Positions 6,288 to 8,865 of a stretch of 8,865 bases of DNA are shown one piece after another. A program made the position numbers and the translations under genes. Each line of letters starts with the position of its first letter. Within the stretch, counting starts at the first letter, position 1. Location: positions 1 to 8,865 of the forward strand of contig JAJQIQ010000025.1 of NCBI GenBank assembly GCA_021199135.1, in the 5' to 3' direction. Below the pieces are notes generated by a model. It was given only the letters and a program-made list of their open reading frames with translations, searched no databases and had not been told where the DNA came from. The stretch comes from Clostridiales bacterium (lineage in GTDB: Bacteria; Bacillota; Clostridia; Lachnospirales; Lachnospiraceae).

Positions 6288-7856
6288 TCAAGAACGGAGC
6301 ATGGATTGCGCGACGCGGATGCCGTCGACGGCGGCGGATACGATCCCGCCGGCGTATCCCGCGCCCTCCCCGCAGGGGTAAAGCCCCGATACGACGCTCT
6401 CGCAGTTTTCGCCGCGCAGTATGCGCACCGGAGACGAGGTGCGCGTCTCCATCCCCGAGAGGATTGCATCGCCTCGGTCGAAATTTTCTATGATCTTCGA
6501 AAAATGCGCCATCCCATCCAAGAATGCGTGCTCGGGCACGGTGTCCAAAATCTCTCGCAGGTTGGCAAACGCCGTCCCTCCCTTTGCGCAGGACGGAAAA
6601 TCGCCGTAGCCCTTGCTTATCACTCCCTGGATGAAGTCTCCGAGGAGCTGCTGAGGAATCTTGCCGCCGCCGCGGATATAGTTTTCCCGCTCAATCCGCC
6701 TCTGGTAGCGCATCCCGGCGAGCGCGTCCGCGCCGCCAAAGTCGTCTGCCGAGACGGTCACGACTATGGCGGAGTTTGCGTTTTTTGCGTCGCGGGCAGC
6801 GTAGCTCATCCCGTTTACGCAGGTGCCGCCCTGCTCGGACGAGGCGTTTACGACAAAGCCACCAGGGCACATGCAAAACGAGTAGACTCCCCTGCCGTTT
6901 TTGAAATTCGCGGCGAGCTTGTAGGGGGCGGGAGGCAATTTTTCCGAGAATTTCCCGTACATCGCCTCGTCGACCATTCGTTGCGGGTGCTCGATGCGGA
7001 AGCCGACCGCGAAGTCCTTCGATTCCATCGGAACCCCGAGTTCATCGAGCATGACAAACGTGTCCCTTGCGCTGTGTCCTATCGCGAGCACGACGGGGCC
7101 TATGTGTTCCTCTCCATCCGCCGCGACCCCGACGCATTTTGTGCCGTCCAGCAATAATTTATCGGCACGGGTATTAAAAAATATTTTTGTGCCGTGTGCC
7201 GTCAGGTAATTTCTGATATTTTTTATGATGTCAATGAGCCTGTCCGTCCCGATATGTGGCCTGGCCTCATATAATATTTCCTCGTCCGCGCCAAAGCGCA
7301 CGAATTGAGAGAGGACGTAGGCGATTTTTCCAGATTTATCCTTCACGGCAGTGTTAAGCTTTCCGTCCGAGAACGTCCCCGCGCCGCCCTCTCCGAACTG
7401 CACGTTTGATTCTGGGTCGAGAATCCCGTCCACCCAGAATTTCTCGACGTCACATCTCCTCTCCTCCACGGGCTTGCCGCGCTCTAGGATCACCGGCTCA
7501 TACCCCGCCTCGACAAAGGTCAGCGCTGCAAACAGCCCCGCCGGACCCGCGCCGACGATAATCGGGTGAATATTTTTTGGCAAAATTCCACCGTGCCTGG
7601 GAACGTATTTTATCTCTTTTGCGATCGTGACGGACGGGTTTTTAAGCCGCCTTACGATCTCCTCCTCGCCCTCGGTCTCAACAAGGACGGTGTAGATAAA
7701 TAAAACCTCGGATTTTTTTCTCGCGTCGATGGATTTCTTTGAGATTTTATATGTGAAAAAAGCCTCCGGATCGAGCCGCAGGATTTTTCTTATCCGCTTC
7801 GTGAGCGCCTCATCGGAGTGCCCGACGAGCATCCGGATCTGGGTTATCTGAATCAT
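6288..7856 (-). CDS. COG2509-type FAD-dependent dehydrogenase, uncharacterised
   Basis: A 522-residue cytosolic flavoprotein of the 'NAD(FAD)-utilizing dehydrogenase' family, whose substrate is unknown. The first ~95 residues form the family's small N-terminal domain (start MIQITQIRMLVGHSDE). A Rossmann FAD motif follows, VGAGPAGLFAALTFVEAGYEPVILERG (101-127, with G102-x-G104-x-x-G107), then QFGEGGAGTFSDGKL (153-167), VVLAIGHSARDTF, the family-typical FCMCPGGFVVNAS and GTCVNGMSYAARDAKNANSA blocks, and a C-terminal FAD-closing segment GLYPCGEGAGYAGGI near the last 30 residues. The length is that of the family. The start at 7856 keeps the conserved N-terminus; its ribosome site is a modest GCGAGG about 6-8 nt upstream. 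It lies 14 bp after the BaiN-like gene on the same strand, so the two flavoproteins are probably co-transcribed and may be functionally linked, which is inference only. No transmembrane segment or signal peptide is apparent. Confidence 0.92.
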   Translation of the reverse strand: MIQITQIRMLVGHSDEALTKRIRKILRLDPEAFFTYKISKKSIDARKKSEVLFIYTVLVETEGEEEIVRRLKNPSVTIAKEIKYVPRHGGILPKNIHPIIVGAGPAGLFAALTFVEAGYEPVILERGKPVEERRCDVEKFWVDGILDPESNVQFGEGGAGTFSDGKLNTAVKDKSGKIAYVLSQFVRFGADEEILYEARPHIGTDRLIDIIKNIRNYLTAHGTKIFFNTRADKLLLDGTKCVGVAADGEEHIGPVVLAIGHSARDTFVMLDELGVPMESKDFAVGFRIEHPQRMVDEAMYGKFSEKLPPAPYKLAANFKNGRGVYSFCMCPGGFVVNASSEQGGTCVNGMSYAARDAKNANSAIVVTVSADDFGGADALAGMRYQRRIERENYIRGGGKIPQQLLGDFIQGVISKGYGDFPSCAKGGTAFANLREILDTVPEHAFLDGMAHFSKIIENFDRGDAILSGMETRTSSPVRILRGENCESVVSGLYPCGEGAGYAGGIVSAAVDGIRVAQSMLRS

Positions 7857-7870
7857 GGAAAGCCTCGCTT

Positions 7871-8865
7871 TTATCTAATGTTTTTACCGACGATGTGGCC
7901 GGTGGCCCAGGCCCAGTGCAGGTTGTAGCCGCCGCAGATCCCGTCCGCATCCAAAAGCTCGCCGCAGAAGTAGAGGCCCGGCATGAGGCGCGACTCCAGG
8001 GTGGCATGGTCTATCTCATCGCCTTTTATGCCACCCGCGCAGACCTGCGCCTGCTCCATCCCTCGCGGCTTAACGAGCCTAATCTCGCAGTTTGTGAGAA
8101 TGTCCGTAAGCCTTGCAATGTCCTGCTCGCGGAGGGGCTTTTTTATGGAGATTCCGACCGCGGACAGGCAGGCCGCCGCGAGCTTGTCGTTTATCATCCC
8201 GCAGAGAATCTGCCCGGAACTTGCCAAGTCGCCCCATCTTTTAAGCCTGTCAGAAAGCTCCGCAAAAACGCCATCGAAGTCCATGTCTGGCAAAAAATTA
8301 ATTCTTAATTTAATTTTTTCTTCGGACATCGCCCGGACCGCAAACGACGAGAGCTGAAAGACCGGGATGCCCGACACGCCGTATTCGGTGAGCTGGAGCT
8401 GTCCGCGCTCGTGCGTTTGTCTCCGCCCGCCAATATATAGATCGAGCGCGGCGTCCGTGCGGACACCGGCCACGCGCCTCCACGCAAGCCCTTCGGCATA
8501 AAAGCCGCAGAGCGCGGGGCGGATGTCCGTGAACGTGTGGCCGAGGCTCTCAATCAAAGGAATCGCGGAGCCGTCGCTGCCGAGCTTTGGCGAGGCATAA
8601 AGCCCCGTCGCGAAGACGATATTTTTTCCATGAAAATTTTTATTTTCCGTGCGGCATAAAAATCCGCCGTCGGCGCTTTGCACCTGGATTAAATTTATCC
8701 CGCACTCGATGGCGACGCCCGCATTTTTTAATGCAAATTCGAGCGCGTCGCGCACCGAGGAGGCCTGCATGGAATTGGGGTAATAATATCCGCCTTTCTC
8801 TTTGGGCATAATCCCGAGCGACCTGAAAAACGAGAGGCAGTCATCGAGGGAAAACTGCGCGAGGA
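7871..8865 (-). CDS. BaiN/HI0933-like NAD(P)/FAD-dependent oxidoreductase, 5' end cut off
   Basis: The frame is open from the window edge to a TAA at 7871, giving 330 complete residues. An internal ATG at 8809 is not the true start, because the 18 residues before it (ending FFRSLGI) continue the family's conserved segment into PKEKGGYYYPNSMQASSVRDAL. The missing N-terminus should hold the Rossmann FAD-binding motif. Visible family features are KNIVFATGLYASPKLGSDGS, EYGVSGIPVFQLSS, an inserted helical domain, AQVCAGGIKGDEIDHATLESRLMPGLYFCGELLDADGICGGYNLHWAWATGHIVGKNIR at the C-terminus. These place it in the HI0933/YhiN/BaiN group, which includes a proposed 3-dehydro bile acid reductase and 'aminoacetone oxidase family' proteins, but most members have no proven substrate. 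It precedes the COG2509 gene by 14 bp. The usual ATGG in the second dinucleotide segment reads ATGL here. Confidence 0.9.
   Translation of the reverse strand, partial: LAQFSLDDCLSFFRSLGIMPKEKGGYYYPNSMQASSVRDALEFALKNAGVAIECGINLIQVQSADGGFLCRTENKNFHGKNIVFATGLYASPKLGSDGSAIPLIESLGHTFTDIRPALCGFYAEGLAWRRVAGVRTDAALDLYIGGRRQTHERGQLQLTEYGVSGIPVFQLSSFAVRAMSEEKIKLRINFLPDMDFDGVFAELSDRLKRWGDLASSGQILCGMINDKLAAACLSAVGISIKKPLREQDIARLTDILTNCEIRLVKPRGMEQAQVCAGGIKGDEIDHATLESRLMPGLYFCGELLDADGICGGYNLHWAWATGHIVGKNIR

Noticed and set aside
6262..6290. Rho-independent terminator between the COG2509 gene and mutS
   Set aside because: The only inverted repeat has four-base arms and is not followed by a U-run on the minus strand; it lies in a promoter spacer.
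6306..7157. 283-codon open frame on the plus strand opposite the COG2509 gene
   Set aside because: It is entirely antisense to a well-supported flavoprotein gene, has no recognisable motif and reads as Arg/Val/Ala-rich shadow sequence produced by codon bias.
8285..8330. AT-rich patch within the BaiN-like gene as a possible insertion or transferred segment
   Set aside because: The reading frame is continuous and encodes a plausible EEKIKLRINFLPD segment; similar AT islands occur in miaA and elsewhere, so it reflects Lys/Ile/Asn/Phe codon choice.
7871..8809. ATG at 8809 as the start of the BaiN-like gene
   Set aside because: The frame continues upstream to the window edge with residues typical of the family, and a protein starting there would lack its FAD-binding domain; the gene is cut by the window, not short.

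Overview
The window is a compact bacterial gene cluster. All six recognisable genes lie on the minus strand, so transcription runs from high to low coordinates. The content looks like a clostridial member of the Bacillota. It combines a nuclease-type MutL (no MutH system expected), a mutS-mutL-miaA-(methionine gamma-lyase family) gene order, and two anaerobe-type flavoproteins of the BaiN/HI0933 and COG2509 families. By eye the coding sequence is moderately GC-rich, with AT-rich islands where Lys, Asn, Ile and Phe are encoded by AAA, AAT, ATA and TTT. Species or genus cannot be fixed from this sequence alone.

Layout in transcription order: (1) 8865-7871, the C-terminal ~330 residues of a BaiN/HI0933-like FAD oxidoreductase, cut by the window edge; (2) 7856-6288, a complete COG2509-type FAD-dependent dehydrogenase, 14 bp after the first; (3) a 65 bp gap holding a good sigma-A-type promoter; (4) 6222-3580 mutS; (5) 3564-1684 mutL, 15 bp after mutS; (6) 1673-699 miaA, 10 bp after mutL; (7) a 37 bp AT-rich gap; (8) 661-1, the N-terminal 220 residues of a PLP-dependent methionine gamma-lyase family ('aluminium resistance') protein, cut by the other edge.

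MutS recognises mismatches and MutL is the matching endonuclease-type partner, so together they form the MutH-independent mismatch-repair core. MiaA makes the i6A37 modification of tRNAs reading UNN codons. It sits beside mutL in many bacteria without sharing the repair pathway. The two flavoprotein genes probably form their own unit or read through into mutS, since no terminator is visible between them. No stretch over 65 bp lacks a gene, and no RNA gene, mobile element, CRISPR array or long repeat was seen. This is largely a conserved housekeeping region. I did not find convincing evidence of an undescribed system; the findings are modest points about promoters, motif changes and missing neighbours.
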